A DNA stretch of 64,000 bases from an uncultured Lachnospiraceae bacterium (GTDB taxonomy: Bacteria > Bacillota > Clostridia > Lachnospirales > Lachnospiraceae), in the NCBI GenBank assembly GCA_945868435.1, contig CAMBLG010000004.1, positions 124,001 to 188,000 on the forward strand, read 5' to 3'. Below are positions 44,423 through 54,047 of this stretch, piece by piece. The stretch's first letter is position 1. The number at the start of each line of letters is the position of its first letter. Under the pieces are notes generated by a model. The model saw only the letters and a list, made by a program, of their open reading frames with translations, searched no databases and had not been told where the DNA came from. Position numbers and translations under genes: made by a program.

Positions 44423-45493
44423 GTGGATTTAACCCATCGTATAGCCATTTCATATTACAAAACAATAGCTGTTATAAATGAACCGCACAAAATTTATCTG
44501 GTTCAACACTGTGAAACAAAAAAAATTTTTATCAAGAAAATACTTGATGTTTACAATATCGACATCTATGAATATCTTTACAACAATTATATTGTCGGTA
44601 CACCCAAAATAATTGATTACTGTGAAGACGATAATCAACTCATTGTAATTGAAGAATATATCTCCGGATATTCCTTACAGGATATCATTCAGCATTCGTC
44701 ATTATCCGTCAATGATATTCTTAATTATATGTTAGATTTGTGTAATGTTCTTAATGACCTTCATTCCGCAAATCCCGCAATTATACATCGTGATATTAAA
44801 CCTTCAAACGTTATTATCACCAACTATAATCATGCCGTTTTACTCGATTTTAATGCAGCCAAGTTCTTTTCCAATCAATCGAAAGAAGATACTGTTTTAC
44901 TTGGCACACAAGGTTATGCAGCTCCAGAGCAATATGGTTTTGGGTCATCATCACCACAAACAGATATTTATTCCTTAGGAATTGTCTTAAAAGAGATGGT
45001 GGCTTCATTACCAACGCCCTGCAATTTGTTTAATCCAATCATTGATAAATGCATTCAATTCAATCCATCTGAACGATACAAAACAGTACATGAATTAATA
45101 AACTCGATTTCTTCGTTAATCAAGCCTGAACGAAAACATATTATTCCGAATAATATGTCAAAATTATTACCACCAGGTTATCGCTCTCGAACACCCTGGA
45201 AAATGTATATTTCATCTGTCTACTATCTATTCATTTCATGGCTTTGTTTGTCTCTGGAAGTTAAAAACACTTACGGCATAGCTCTATGGATAGAAAGAGT
45301 TTTCTTCCTGGCAATGATGCTTTTTATTGTTTTTGGTTGTTTCAATTACATGGATGTTCAGCGATTCATCCCATTGTGTAAACACAAAAATCGACTTGTT
45401 CGTTACATCGGAATAGCTATACTCGATATCGTAGTAGTCCTCTCTTTGTTAATTGTGCTTTGCATTATTGAAGCAGTATGTTTTCCTATATGA
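44423..45493 (+). CDS. Membrane-anchored serine/threonine protein kinase
   Basis: The N-terminal 250 residues are a Hanks-type kinase: Lys38/39 in IFIKKIL, the hinge VIEEYISG, catalytic loop HRDIKPSNV (Asp124), DFN instead of DFG at 142-144, and the activation/P+1 region GTQGYAAPEQYG. The C-terminus has three or four membrane helices (about 258-356) with no extracellular domain. The start is GTG 44423, since AGGG lies 8 bases upstream and the overlapping ATG at 44421 stops after three codons. A TATAAT at 44382-44387 could be its -10. It is divergent from the HTH gene and seems to belong with the membrane/secreted proteins to its left. Confidence 0.88.
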   Translation: MDLTHRIAISYYKTIAVINEPHKIYLVQHCETKKIFIKKILDVYNIDIYEYLYNNYIVGTPKIIDYCEDDNQLIVIEEYISGYSLQDIIQHSSLSVNDILNYMLDLCNVLNDLHSANPAIIHRDIKPSNVIITNYNHAVLLDFNAAKFFSNQSKEDTVLLGTQGYAAPEQYGFGSSSPQTDIYSLGIVLKEMVASLPTPCNLFNPIIDKCIQFNPSERYKTVHELINSISSLIKPERKHIIPNNMSKLLPPGYRSRTPWKMYISSVYYLFISWLCLSLEVKNTYGIALWIERVFFLAMMLFIVFGCFNYMDVQRFIPLCKHKNRLVRYIGIAILDIVVVLSLLIVLCIIEAVCFPI

Positions 45494-45521
45494 TTATTAT
45501 AGCACCACTTTGCCATCTTCG

Positions 45522-45550
45522 TTGCCACCTTACCGGTGGCAATTTTCAAT
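45522..45550 (+). terminator. Terminator of the Ser/Thr kinase gene
   Basis: TTGCCACC (45522-45529) pairs with GGTGGCAA (45535-45542), followed by TTTT. It lies 29 bp after the stop codon. Confidence 0.75.
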
Positions 45551-45643
45551 TGTTATGTTCTAAACGAAAGATTAGGCACCAATTTCCGTTTCAGACCTGT
45601 TATCTCACTCTTTCGACATTAAACTTGCATTATATGCACATAA

Positions 45644-45717
45644 TATAGCCTATACACTTCATTCTATATTAACATAATAGCCTATAGAATTCAAGTATCA
45701 TTAAATTGTATAGGCGG
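45644..45717 (+). promoter_or_regulatory. Three GCCTATA operator-like sites before a XRE gene
   Basis: TATAGCCTATA (45644-45654), ATAGCCTATAG (45677-45687) and, inverted, TGTATAGGCGG (45707-45717) share the core GCCTATA within 75 bp upstream of the XRE start at 45729. This suggests self-repression. I could not fix the promoter boxes. Confidence 0.6.
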
Positions 45718-45728
45718 TTGAATAAGTT

Positions 45729-46079
45729 ATGAACTACTATGAAATAGGACAGCGCATACGCAAATTTAGGAAAGCATATAATCTTTCACAAGAACAACTC
45801 GCGGAGAAAGTGCAAATATCCGTCACACATATGAGTCATATCGAAACAGGAAATACGAAATTAAGTCTGCCTGTCTTTGTCGATATTGCTAATGCACTAT
45901 CCGTACAAACAGATGAATTATTGCATGACATTCCACAGAATACAAAAACAAATATGAAAAACGAAATAAACGAAATTCTTGATTCTTGTTCTGTACGAGA
46001 CATGTATATTTTACTTGATGTTCTTCGTTCAGTAAAAGTCTCTTTAGACAAATATACTAAATCGGATTCAGAAGAGTAA
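45729..46079 (+). CDS. XRE family transcriptional regulator
   Basis: The 116-residue protein has a Cro/C1 helix-turn-helix at 1-65 (IRKFRKAYNLSQEQLAEKVQI, then SVTHMSHIETGNTKLSL) and a helical C-terminal half (EINEILDSCSVRDMYILLDVL) likely for dimerisation. It is a single-gene unit with three operator-like sites in front. Targets beyond itself are not visible. Confidence 0.88.
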   Translation: MNYYEIGQRIRKFRKAYNLSQEQLAEKVQISVTHMSHIETGNTKLSLPVFVDIANALSVQTDELLHDIPQNTKTNMKNEINEILDSCSVRDMYILLDVLRSVKVSLDKYTKSDSEE

Positions 46080-46436
46080 TAGAAAGAAAATTTTATTACA
46101 AGCATTGAATTTCAAACTAATGTTCTATATAACATATGTGAAGTTTAATCCTCGGGTGCTACCACACATTGACATGTTGATGGCGGTTCGCTTTTTACGG
46201 AGAGTTTATAGCTCCGATCACATAGAAACCTTTGATTTTACTGATATTTCAAATGGAAGTTTAGGATTTTGCACCACTTGTACACCAATTTTAATCATCA
46301 AAGCATCCCTCCCTGAAAAAAGGCGGGAAGATTTTTCCCGCCCTCGGTGATCCACTCATTCATATTTCCTTTCTTTTTCTTCTCACCACTTATACTTATC
46401 TTATCTGCTCAGTAAATGCTATTCTTTCTTAACTAT
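46080..46436. other. Intergenic region with a terminator and a doubtful small ORF
   Basis: GGCGGGAA/TTCCCGCC (46322-46342) is followed on the minus strand by a run of six T, a good terminator for the genes at 46437-47919. Just beyond it, GGGAGGG precedes an ATG (46298) for a 26-codon minus-strand frame ending at 46218 (MIKIGVQVVQNPKLPFEISV...). It could be the start of a lost gene. The rest (46080-46217, 46343-46436) shows nothing recognisable. Confidence 0.5.
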
Positions 46437-46643
46437 TCAGAACCCCTCCCATACATTCGCAAAAACAGCCCCTGTCTTTACCAGCTTTCCAAGCACGGTC
46501 TCCACAGTCGACGTGTTTTCTTTCCGTGTTCCTGAAATAGCGTTAAAAGCCGCAATCGCAGAAGTAAGATTTACAATCTCGGTTCCAATCCCTACTTTTC
46601 CTCGACGACGAGAAAAATGTAGAACTTCAAATGCAAAACACAC
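46437..46643 (-). CDS. Small hypothetical protein overlapping the DUF4143 gene
   Basis: A 68-codon frame starts 17 bp inside the end of the ATPase gene and ends TRKENTSTVETVLGKL..VFANVWEGF. Its composition (SRRRGKVGIGTEIVNLTSA) is plausible for a real protein and a terminator follows, but I know no family and see only a weak ribosome site. It may be the relic of a longer gene. Confidence 0.35.
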   Translation of the reverse strand: MCFAFEVLHFSRRRGKVGIGTEIVNLTSAIAAFNAISGTRKENTSTVETVLGKLVKTGAVFANVWEGF

Positions 46644-47919
46644 TATATAAGGGCACTGACTTTATCCCCTTTATCATTCCAAAATTTCTTGTTGAAATTC
46701 TGATTGCATAAACCGGATCATATTTTTCCATATAAACCATCATGCTTTTAGCTTTCACATGATTTCCCGCTTTACATTCAACCGGAATTACATGGCTATC
46801 TTTTTGTATCAGGAAATCTACTTCTGCAGTATTGTCTGACTCCCAATAATGAAGATCATAGCCATTCGTTTTCAATGCAATTGCAACATAGTTCTCTGTC
46901 AGTATACCACGAAAATGCTCTGTTTCCTTCCCCCGCAATGCTTCCAGAGTCATTCCCATTCTGGCAGACATAATACCCATATCACTATAATATAATTTGA
47001 ATGCACTCACATCCTGATATACTGCAACCGGATAAAATCCCTGACTACATTTCATACACTTATTCACAATTCCAGCCCGAATCAACCAGTCAATCGCATC
47101 TCCGTATTGAGATGCCCGCGCACCCGATTTTATCACCTTATACTGGAATTTTTTGGCATCTTTTGCCAACTGCGCCGGAAGGGAATCATATGCTTCAAAA
47201 ATGCGCACCGTATCTGACTGATTCGCATATTTGGTCATGTCCGCAATATAAGAATTTAATAACATCTGTCTGATTTCTGTCTGCTCTATCGGACTGTCTT
47301 TTGCAAGGTCAGCCTTCACCGCTGCTGGCATCCCACCCACAATACAATAATGATAAAATTCCTGCATAGCCTCCTCATGGAGTATCTCATCCAACGGCTG
47401 ATTGTTTTCATAGTGTTCCCGGATTGTATCTGCAAGCATCTGTTTTCCCTTTGCCCACAATACCTCTTCCAAATCCATTGGATACATGCTCAGCATCTGA
47501 ACTTTCCCCACCGGAAATGAATATTTTTCTCGGTTCACTGCCACACCAAGCAGACTTCCTGCAGCCATTACATGATATTCCGGTGCCTCTTCTGAAAAAT
47601 ATTTTAGCGAAGTTAAAGCTCTTTCACACATCTGAATTTCATCAAAAATAATGAGTGTATCTTCAGGTACAATCTTTGCCTGATAGTATTTTTCTAAAAC
47701 AGATATCACATGATCTACGTGAATATCTGTTTCAAAGTATTTTCCAATTCTTTCGTCTGTTTCAAAATTTACATAGATGGTATTCTTGTAATACAACGCT
47801 CCAAACTCACGCATCTCGAATGTTTTTCCAACCTGACGTGCACCATAAATAAGCAATGGCATCCTACCGTTTAACATATTTTTCCACTCATATAACTTAG
47901 ACGATATTTTACGCTTCAT
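46627..47919 (-). CDS. AAA ATPase with DUF4143 domain
   Basis: The 430-residue protein has an N-terminal AAA domain: Walker A IYGARQVGKTF (about 24-34), Walker B LIIFDEIQMCERAL, sensor AAGSLLGVAV and YPMDLEEVLWA. The C-terminal DUF4143 region has a PD-(D/E)xK-like core, AEVDFLIQKDSHVIPVECKAG. Such ATPases are common in gut bacteria and archaea in variable regions; function is unsettled. It is the first gene of its unit. Confidence 0.92.
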   Translation of the reverse strand: MKRKISSKLYEWKNMLNGRMPLLIYGARQVGKTFEMREFGALYYKNTIYVNFETDERIGKYFETDIHVDHVISVLEKYYQAKIVPEDTLIIFDEIQMCERALTSLKYFSEEAPEYHVMAAGSLLGVAVNREKYSFPVGKVQMLSMYPMDLEEVLWAKGKQMLADTIREHYENNQPLDEILHEEAMQEFYHYCIVGGMPAAVKADLAKDSPIEQTEIRQMLLNSYIADMTKYANQSDTVRIFEAYDSLPAQLAKDAKKFQYKVIKSGARASQYGDAIDWLIRAGIVNKCMKCSQGFYPVAVYQDVSAFKLYYSDMGIMSARMGMTLEALRGKETEHFRGILTENYVAIALKTNGYDLHYWESDNTAEVDFLIQKDSHVIPVECKAGNHVKAKSMMVYMEKYDPVYAIRISTRNFGMIKGIKSVPLYSVFCI

Positions 47920-48044
47920 GTGTATGCATTCTCCTCTAAAATATTTTAATGCATTTTAATGTATTATATCGCACTTTTTCATACGAATCAATGTGCTTTT
48001 ATACATTTTTCCCGTCCAAAATATCATAATCCTCTTTCCAGCCC

Positions 48045-49262
48045 TTACTTTTCATCAACGACCTGAAAGATGAAAAACTTCAGATAGTAGCTCTCATCCG
48101 CCGCCCAGAGAATGGGGTGATCTGCTGCCTGGGTGCGGAACTCAATCTGGCGAAGACGCTTGTGGCTCGACCTGGCGGCCTCTCGGATCGTCTTGGTAAA
48201 AAGCTCCTGTGTCATGAAATGAGAGCAGGAGCAGGTGGCAAGATATCCGCCGTCCTTTACCAGCTTCAAACCTTTCATATTTATCTCACGATATCCCTTG
48301 ATGGCATTCTTTGTCGCTTCTCTTGACTTGGTAAATGCCGGCGGATCGAGAATCACAACGTCGAACTTCTCCCCTGCCTCCGCCAGCTTCGGAAGCTCAT
48401 CCAGTACATTGGCACAGCGAAAATGCACCGTATCCTGCAGGCCGTTACGCCTTGCGTTTTCCGTCGCCTGTTCCACCGCATACTCGGAGATATCCAGCCC
48501 GGTAACATCGGTTGCCCCGGCAATTCCCGCATTCAGCGCAAAGGTTCCCATGTGCGTAAAGCAGTCCAATACCTTTCTGCCCCTGCAGATACGCTGCATG
48601 GCCAGACGGTTGTACTTCTGATCCAGGAAAAATCCGGTTTTCTGCCCGTTCACCACATCAACCATGTAATGTACGCCGTTTTCTACAATCTCTACATTCG
48701 TGTCAAAGGGTTCTCCGATGAAGTCCTTGACCTTGGCAAGACCTTCCTTCCTGCGCTCATTGGCATCGCTGCGCTCGTACACACCGCGGATAAAGAACCC
48801 GTCCGCTTCCATGACTTCCCGCAATATGGATACAATTGCAACCTTGAACTGCTCCATGCCCAGTGCCAGACACTGCACCACAAGAACATCCGCATATTTA
48901 TCCACAACAAGCCCCGGAAGGAAATCCGCCTCTCCGAAAATGATGCGGCAGGCATTCAGATCCTCTTCCTTTATCATGACTGTCTTGCGGTAATCCCATG
49001 CATTTTGCACCCGCATGCGAAGAAAGGCTTCGTCAACCTCCTGGTCCACATGCCGGGTCAACAGTCGAATACGAATCTTCGAATTCTGGTTGATAAAACC
49101 CTTTCCCATGGGATATCCGTCAAAATCGTGGACCGTCACCACCGCCCCGTTCTGAAAGGTTCCCACTATGGTGTCAATCTCGTTGTCATAGATCCACAGG
49201 CCTCCCGCCTTGATGGTTCGCCCCTCTCCCTTTTTCAATGTCACAATTGTATGGTTTTCCAT
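48045..49262 (-). CDS. Class I SAM-dependent rRNA methyltransferase, RlmI type
   Basis: The N-terminal 75 residues are a PUA domain (GEGRTIKAGGLWIYDNEI). Next comes an EEHEE-type middle (FGEADFLPGLVVDKYADVLVVQ) and a Rossmann methyltransferase (RKVLDCFTHMGTFALNAG, VTGLDISEYAV, VVILDPPAFTKS, LATCSCSHFM). The layout is that of RlmI/YwbD, which makes m5C in 23S rRNA. It has its own promoter (49326-49354) facing away from the CoA-transferase gene. Confidence 0.9.
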   Translation of the reverse strand: MENHTIVTLKKGEGRTIKAGGLWIYDNEIDTIVGTFQNGAVVTVHDFDGYPMGKGFINQNSKIRIRLLTRHVDQEVDEAFLRMRVQNAWDYRKTVMIKEEDLNACRIIFGEADFLPGLVVDKYADVLVVQCLALGMEQFKVAIVSILREVMEADGFFIRGVYERSDANERRKEGLAKVKDFIGEPFDTNVEIVENGVHYMVDVVNGQKTGFFLDQKYNRLAMQRICRGRKVLDCFTHMGTFALNAGIAGATDVTGLDISEYAVEQATENARRNGLQDTVHFRCANVLDELPKLAEAGEKFDVVILDPPAFTKSREATKNAIKGYREINMKGLKLVKDGGYLATCSCSHFMTQELFTKTIREAARSSHKRLRQIEFRTQAADHPILWAADESYYLKFFIFQVVDEK

Positions 49263-49325
49263 TTGATTATCCTCAGCACACTTCTATAATTGATGTAATT
49301 TCTTTGTGGTTTTTCTCATAATTGC

Positions 49326-49354
49326 ATTATAATTTAGATAAACCGATTCTACAA
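49326..49354 (-). promoter_or_regulatory. Promoter of the RlmI-type gene
   Basis: TTGTAG (49349-49354) and TATAAT (49326-49331) on the minus strand are spaced by 17 bp, about 65 bp before the start codon. Confidence 0.6.
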
Positions 49355-49405
49355 TAAAAACACCAAAACTTATTTGCAAAGTCATTCTCTACCAGATAGT
49401 AAGAG

Positions 49406-49434
49406 TTGTATTATCCGGCAAAAAATGATAGAAT
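49406..49434 (+). promoter_or_regulatory. Promoter of the butyryl-CoA:acetate CoA-transferase gene
   Basis: TTGTAT (49406-49411) and TAGAAT (49429-49434) are spaced by 17 bp, giving a leader of about 60 bases. A second TATAAT at 49440-49445 lacks a -35 box. Confidence 0.55.
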
Positions 49435-49499
49435 GCTACTATAATATGATATTAATTTAACAAAGTCTGCGCATAGTACACAGGCGGCAAGGAGGACAT

Positions 49500-50840
49500 A
49501 TGGATTTTTCAGAAGAATACCGGCAGAAACTCGTCTCTGCAGATGAGGCTGTAAAAGTGATCAATTCCGGAGATTGGGTAGATTACGGCTGGTGTACCGG
49601 CACACCGGATGTATTGGATAAAGCGCTTGCAAAGCGCACGGACGAGCTTAAAAATGTAAACCTGCGCGGTGGAATTCTCCTTCGCCCATTAGCAGTATTC
49701 GAGCGTGAGGATGCTGGAGAACATTTTACCTGGAACTCCTGGCATATGGGCGGATTTGAGCGCAAGCTGATAGCCAGAGGCTGCTCTTATTATGTGCCAA
49801 TCCGCTACTCTGAGCTCCCAAGATACTACCGTGATCTGGAGGTTAAGGACGATGTCGCACTTCTTCAGGTTGCACCGATGGACAAGCACGGCTTCTTCAA
49901 CTTCGGTCCCAATGCATCTCATCTCGGCGCTGTATGCGAGACTGCCAAGAAGATCATTGTCGAAGTAAACCCGAATATGCCCCGCTGCCTCGGAGGAACC
50001 GAGACCGGTGTTCATATTTCCAAGGTTACCTATGTTGTTGAAGGTAATTCTGCTCCGCTTAACCAGCTCGCCGGTGGCGGCCCTGCAACAGATGTAGACA
50101 AGAAAGTAGCGGAACTGATCGTGGACCAGATTCCAAACGGTGCCTGCCTCCAGCTTGGCATCGGCGGAATGCCGAATGCAGTCGGCTCCTTGATCGCCGA
50201 ATCCGATCTGAAGGATCTCGGTGTACATACAGAGATGTACGTGGATGCCTTCGTGGATATTGCCAAGGCCGGCAAAATCACAGGTGCCAACAAATCTATC
50301 GATCGTTACCGTCAGGTATACGCCTTCGGTGCCGGAACTCAGAAGATGTATGATTACATGGACAATAATCCGGAGCTTATGAGTGCTCCTGTGGATTACA
50401 CCAATGACATTCGTTCTATTTCTGCTTTGGATAACTTTATCTCAATTAACAATTGTGTGGATATCGACCTCTTCGGTCAGATCAGTTCTGAATCCTCTGG
50501 AATCAAACAGATCAGCGGAGCCGGTGGTCAGCTCGACTTTGTTCTTGGCGCATACCTGTCCAAGGGCGGCAAGAGCTTTATCTGCTGCTCTTCCACCTTC
50601 ACCGATAAGCAGGGGCAGATGCATTCCCGTATTCGCCCAACTCTGGCGGAGGGCTCTATCGTGACTGACACCCGTGCCAATACGCAGTATGTTGTAACCG
50701 AGTATGGTATGGTCAATCTGAAGGGACTTTCCGCATGGCAGAGAGCTGAGGCGATTATTTCCATCGCCCACCCGGACTTTAGAGATGAGCTCATCGCGGA
50801 AGCAGAAAAAATGCATATCTGGAGACGCTCAAACAAATAG
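49500..50840 (+). CDS. but: Butyryl-CoA:acetate CoA-transferase
   Basis: The 446-residue protein matches what I know of the Roseburia/Eubacterium enzymes closely: [71 protein letters not shown] and the catalytic Glu245 in [11 protein letters not shown]. It moves CoA from butyryl-CoA to acetate, the last step of butyrate formation that uses external acetate. The closely related 4-hydroxybutyrate CoA-transferase is the main alternative. AAGGAGG lies before the ATG, and a terminator follows, so it is a single-gene unit, as usual for this gene. Confidence 0.9.
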   Translation: MDFSEEYRQKLVSADEAVKVINSGDWVDYGWCTGTPDVLDKALAKRTDELKNVNLRGGILLRPLAVFEREDAGEHFTWNSWHMGGFERKLIARGCSYYVPIRYSELPRYYRDLEVKDDVALLQVAPMDKHGFFNFGPNASHLGAVCETAKKIIVEVNPNMPRCLGGTETGVHISKVTYVVEGNSAPLNQLAGGGPATDVDKKVAELIVDQIPNGACLQLGIGGMPNAVGSLIAESDLKDLGVHTEMYVDAFVDIAKAGKITGANKSIDRYRQVYAFGAGTQKMYDYMDNNPELMSAPVDYTNDIRSISALDNFISINNCVDIDLFGQISSESSGIKQISGAGGQLDFVLGAYLSKGGKSFICCSSTFTDKQGQMHSRIRPTLAEGSIVTDTRANTQYVVTEYGMVNLKGLSAWQRAEAIISIAHPDFRDELIAEAEKMHIWRRSNK

Positions 50841-50899
50841 TCCATACACAGATCAAATGCAGTTCTAGGCAGTTAGCCTGAGCACATATAATAAGGTTA

Positions 50900-50925
50900 A
50901 AAGGGAGGGTATCCTCCCTTTTTCC
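50900..50925 (+). terminator. Terminator of the CoA-transferase gene
   Basis: GGGAGG pairs with CCTCCC around GTAT (50903-50919), followed by TTTTT. Confidence 0.8.
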
Positions 50926-51064
50926 AACCCTTCGACACACTTTGTTCACATTTTGTTCATATCCCATAAAATCTTTTCCTTATTTAGGGGTTTTTTATAA
51001 AAATTACCTCTTGTTTTTGTGCACATTTTTCGGTAAATTATTGTGAGGTAAAGGAGAGGTAAAA

Positions 51065-53233
51065 ATGAAGCACTTTTTTAGTATAATCAAGAAGAAATTG
51101 TTTACAAAGGTTGAAAAGGAGCACTCAGAAGCATACATGCGCAGGATTGCTTTTTTAAATAAATACTCGCTGGTTTTCCACGCATTGGCATCCTGCCTGA
51201 TCGTGTTTGTGGTTGAAATGATCTCCAGAAGGAATTTTCTTTCTGCCTGTTCGTTTGTGGCAGGACATTTCGGAGCATACCTGTACAACGCGTTTATCGT
51301 GTTCTCATCGCTGTGTCTGGTATACCTGTTCCGCAGACGTGCTTTTGTCCGCGTGATCATCAGTGGATTCTGGATCATCCTCGGTGTCATTAACGGATGT
51401 ATCCTTTCCAACCGTGTAACACCATTCGGCTTCACGGATCTGAAATGTATCAGTGACTTATTTGCAATGAACAACACCAATTATTTTACCGCCGAGGAAG
51501 CCACACTGGTGGTCTTCGGGCTCGGGGTATTTGCTTTGGGTTGTACCATACTTTTTATCAAGGGACCAAAATTCCAGGGTAAGATACATAAGGTTGTGGC
51601 ATCAGCCTCCATCGTCTCTGTCCTGTTTATCGGCCTTCCGGTAACGACGAGCGCCGCACAGAACGCCAATGTTGTTGCCAGCTATTTTTCCAATATTGCA
51701 CAGGGTTATGAGAATTACGGTTTCATTTACGGCTTTTCATCCAGTGTCGTTGACCGTGGTATGAGCAAGCCTGAGGATTATTCCGAGGATACCATTGATG
51801 CGATCATGACCAATGTTGACAGCGCCAGAGAGGAGACAGAAGTCACTGCAGAAAACGCGCCGAATATTATCTGTGTTCTGCTGGAGTCCTTCTGTGATCC
51901 AGATGAGATCAAATTCTTAAATTACGACAAAGACCCAATTCCTACCTTCCACTATCTGGAGGAGAATTACTCCACCGGTTACCTTACAGTTCCGGTTGTG
52001 GGAGCGGGAACTGCCAATTCAGAGTTCGAGGTATTGACCGGTATGGGAATGCAGTATTTCGGCACCGGTGAATATCCGTACAAAACAATCTTGAAGAAGA
52101 CCGACTGTGAAAGCGTTGCCGCTGATTTATCCGCAATCGGATACGGCACACACGCCGTACACAACAATGGCGGTAATTTCTACAGCCGTGTGAACGCATT
52201 TTCCATGATGGGCTTTGACACATTTACCAGCAAGGAGCTGATGAATATTCAGACCTACACGCCAAACGGAAGCTGGGCTACGGACGACATTCTTGTAGAC
52301 GAGACCATCAAGACATTAGATTCCACCCCGGATCAGCCGGACTTCACCTATACCATTACAGTGGGAACCCATGGTGACTATCCGACAACGCCGGTGATCG
52401 ACGATCCGAAATACCCCATCTCCGGTGTAGAGGATGAGGGCGAGGCAAACCAGTGGACCTATTATGTGAACCAGCTGAATGAGATTGATACCTTTATGGC
52501 AGACCTGATCAACAAGGTCAATGCGAGAGGAGAAGACACCGTTATCGTGTTCTTCGGCGATCATCTTCCAACCATGGGTCTTCAGGACTCTGATATGCTC
52601 TCCGGTGATATCTACAAGACCAACTATGTTACATGGAATAATTGTGGATTGGAAAAAGTTGATGCAGACCTGTATGCTTTCCAGCTCATGGCTGCCATTA
52701 CAGATCAGATCGGTATCCACGAGGGAACCATTCTGAATTATCATCAGACACAGATGAACAGCGAGACCTATTACACCGGACTTGAGAATCTTCAGTACGA
52801 CATTCTCTACGGAGATCGCTACTGTTATGACGGAATTGATAAATACCCTGCTACCGATATTGTTATGGGTATTGATGAGACTAGAATTGACAATGCCGTC
52901 AATTCCATCGGTGGCTCTGAAGTCATCATCTATGGCGAAAACTTCACCAAGTGGAGTAAGGTATTTGTCAATGGCGAAAAGGTGAGCACCATATTCACCG
53001 CCAGCGACTGTCTGGTCATCAACCGTGAAGACATCGAAAATGGCGATACCATTGTGGTCAACCAGATGGGTTCCGGCAACACCATCTTCCGCAGCTCCAA
53101 TGAATTTACCTATGTGGATCCGGATGCCCTGCCTCTGGACACAGAAGCGACTATGGATACGGAAGTTCCAGCAGGTACAGAAGCGACTGACAGCACAGAA
53201 GGTGCTGACAATACCGAGAATGCTGATAACTAA
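51065..53233 (+). CDS. LTA-synthase family phosphoglycerol transferase with C-terminal TIG-like domain
   Basis: Five membrane helices (about 35-210) are followed by a sulfatase/alkaline-phosphatase-superfamily domain outside the cell: NIICVLLESFCDPDE (metal site), GAGTANSEFEVLTGMG (catalytic Thr) and VIVFFGDHLPTMG. The C-terminal 110 residues add an IPT/TIG-like beta domain (SEVIIYGENFTKWSKVFVNG) and a Thr/Glu/Asp-rich tail, not part of standard LTA synthase. The substrate may be a glycerol-phosphate or other polyol-phosphate polymer. GAGAGGT lies before the ATG. Confidence 0.9.
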   Translation: MKHFFSIIKKKLFTKVEKEHSEAYMRRIAFLNKYSLVFHALASCLIVFVVEMISRRNFLSACSFVAGHFGAYLYNAFIVFSSLCLVYLFRRRAFVRVIISGFWIILGVINGCILSNRVTPFGFTDLKCISDLFAMNNTNYFTAEEATLVVFGLGVFALGCTILFIKGPKFQGKIHKVVASASIVSVLFIGLPVTTSAAQNANVVASYFSNIAQGYENYGFIYGFSSSVVDRGMSKPEDYSEDTIDAIMTNVDSAREETEVTAENAPNIICVLLESFCDPDEIKFLNYDKDPIPTFHYLEENYSTGYLTVPVVGAGTANSEFEVLTGMGMQYFGTGEYPYKTILKKTDCESVAADLSAIGYGTHAVHNNGGNFYSRVNAFSMMGFDTFTSKELMNIQTYTPNGSWATDDILVDETIKTLDSTPDQPDFTYTITVGTHGDYPTTPVIDDPKYPISGVEDEGEANQWTYYVNQLNEIDTFMADLINKVNARGEDTVIVFFGDHLPTMGLQDSDMLSGDIYKTNYVTWNNCGLEKVDADLYAFQLMAAITDQIGIHEGTILNYHQTQMNSETYYTGLENLQYDILYGDRYCYDGIDKYPATDIVMGIDETRIDNAVNSIGGSEVIIYGENFTKWSKVFVNGEKVSTIFTASDCLVINREDIENGDTIVVNQMGSGNTIFRSSNEFTYVDPDALPLDTEATMDTEVPAGTEATDSTEGADNTENADN

Positions 53234-53245
53234 GTTTATACTGCA

Positions 53246-53274
53246 AAAAAGACCGGATTTCCGGTCTTTTTTGT
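53246..53274. terminator. Bidirectional terminator
   Basis: AAAAGACCGG and CCGGTCTTTT form a stem with A-run before and T-run after, so it serves both the plus-strand LTA-synthase-like gene and the minus-strand gene at 53304. Confidence 0.85.
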
Positions 53275-53303
53275 TACGCTTATATTATAATTTCTATTCG
53301 TAG

Positions 53304-54047
53304 CTATTCAAAGTACACATTCAATTCTCCAAAACTGCACTCCAGCATGAGATCCACCACCGGTGCCCCCTCCTCAGCATCATTTCTTCCATGAATGTTG
53401 ATGGTTCCAAACGCAGACTCCTGACGTTCCCGTATGCGCCAGGTACGCGGCAGATACAGATTCGTCTCACCAAAGCTGTTCTCCGCATGAATCTGCGCAT
53501 GGTTTCCAGCAAGAATCGCATTGTTAAAATATACATTGCACTCACCAAAGCTATTCTCAATATGAGCCTTGGAAAACGCATCGGAATTCACATACTTACT
53601 CTTGGAACCAAAGGTGTTCTCAACATGAACCGTCTCCCCATCCGGGATGTCCTCCACTTTCACATCGGATTCCCACTCTATATGTCCGCCATTGTCGGAA
53701 TCCCACTCCATAAACATACCGCGGTCCTTATTTTTTCTTCTGGATCGAACGCCCTTGAACATCATATCAAAGGCAATGCCGAGAAGCAGCCCCACTAAAA
53801 GCAACGTCCACGGGGTGAGGGCTTCGATGTGAAGCAGTTCATCATGAATGCAGCCTAAGATTGCAAGGGATAAGAACGCCTCTGTAAAGTGAAGTTTTAC
53901 GAACCCTTTTATCGTGGTGTAGGCTAAGATCAGTGTGAATACAATTGTGAAAAACGGGAGCGCCGGAGCGAATCCCAGGCGGCTTACAACAAGATAGACC
54001 GCCAACAGAATCAGAACGATTCCAAGTGCTATGCTTTTCTTCTTCAT
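53304..54047 (-). CDS. LiaF-like membrane protein
   Basis: The first 105 residues hold four membrane segments (IALGIVLILLAVYLVV, PALPFFTIVFTLILAY, LLLVGLLLGIAFDMMF). The C-terminal half has repeated beta strands (HVENTFGSKSKYV, HIENSFGECNVYF, HAENSFGETNLYL, LECSFGELNVYF) typical of the LiaF/YvqF C-terminal domain, which in B. subtilis restrains the LiaRS envelope-stress system. It overlaps the LytTR gene by 4 bp (ATGA), so both are coupled; the LytTR protein is its likely partner. Confidence 0.85.
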   Translation of the reverse strand: MKKKSIALGIVLILLAVYLVVSRLGFAPALPFFTIVFTLILAYTTIKGFVKLHFTEAFLSLAILGCIHDELLHIEALTPWTLLLVGLLLGIAFDMMFKGVRSRRKNKDRGMFMEWDSDNGGHIEWESDVKVEDIPDGETVHVENTFGSKSKYVNSDAFSKAHIENSFGECNVYFNNAILAGNHAQIHAENSFGETNLYLPRTWRIRERQESAFGTINIHGRNDAEEGAPVVDLMLECSFGELNVYFE

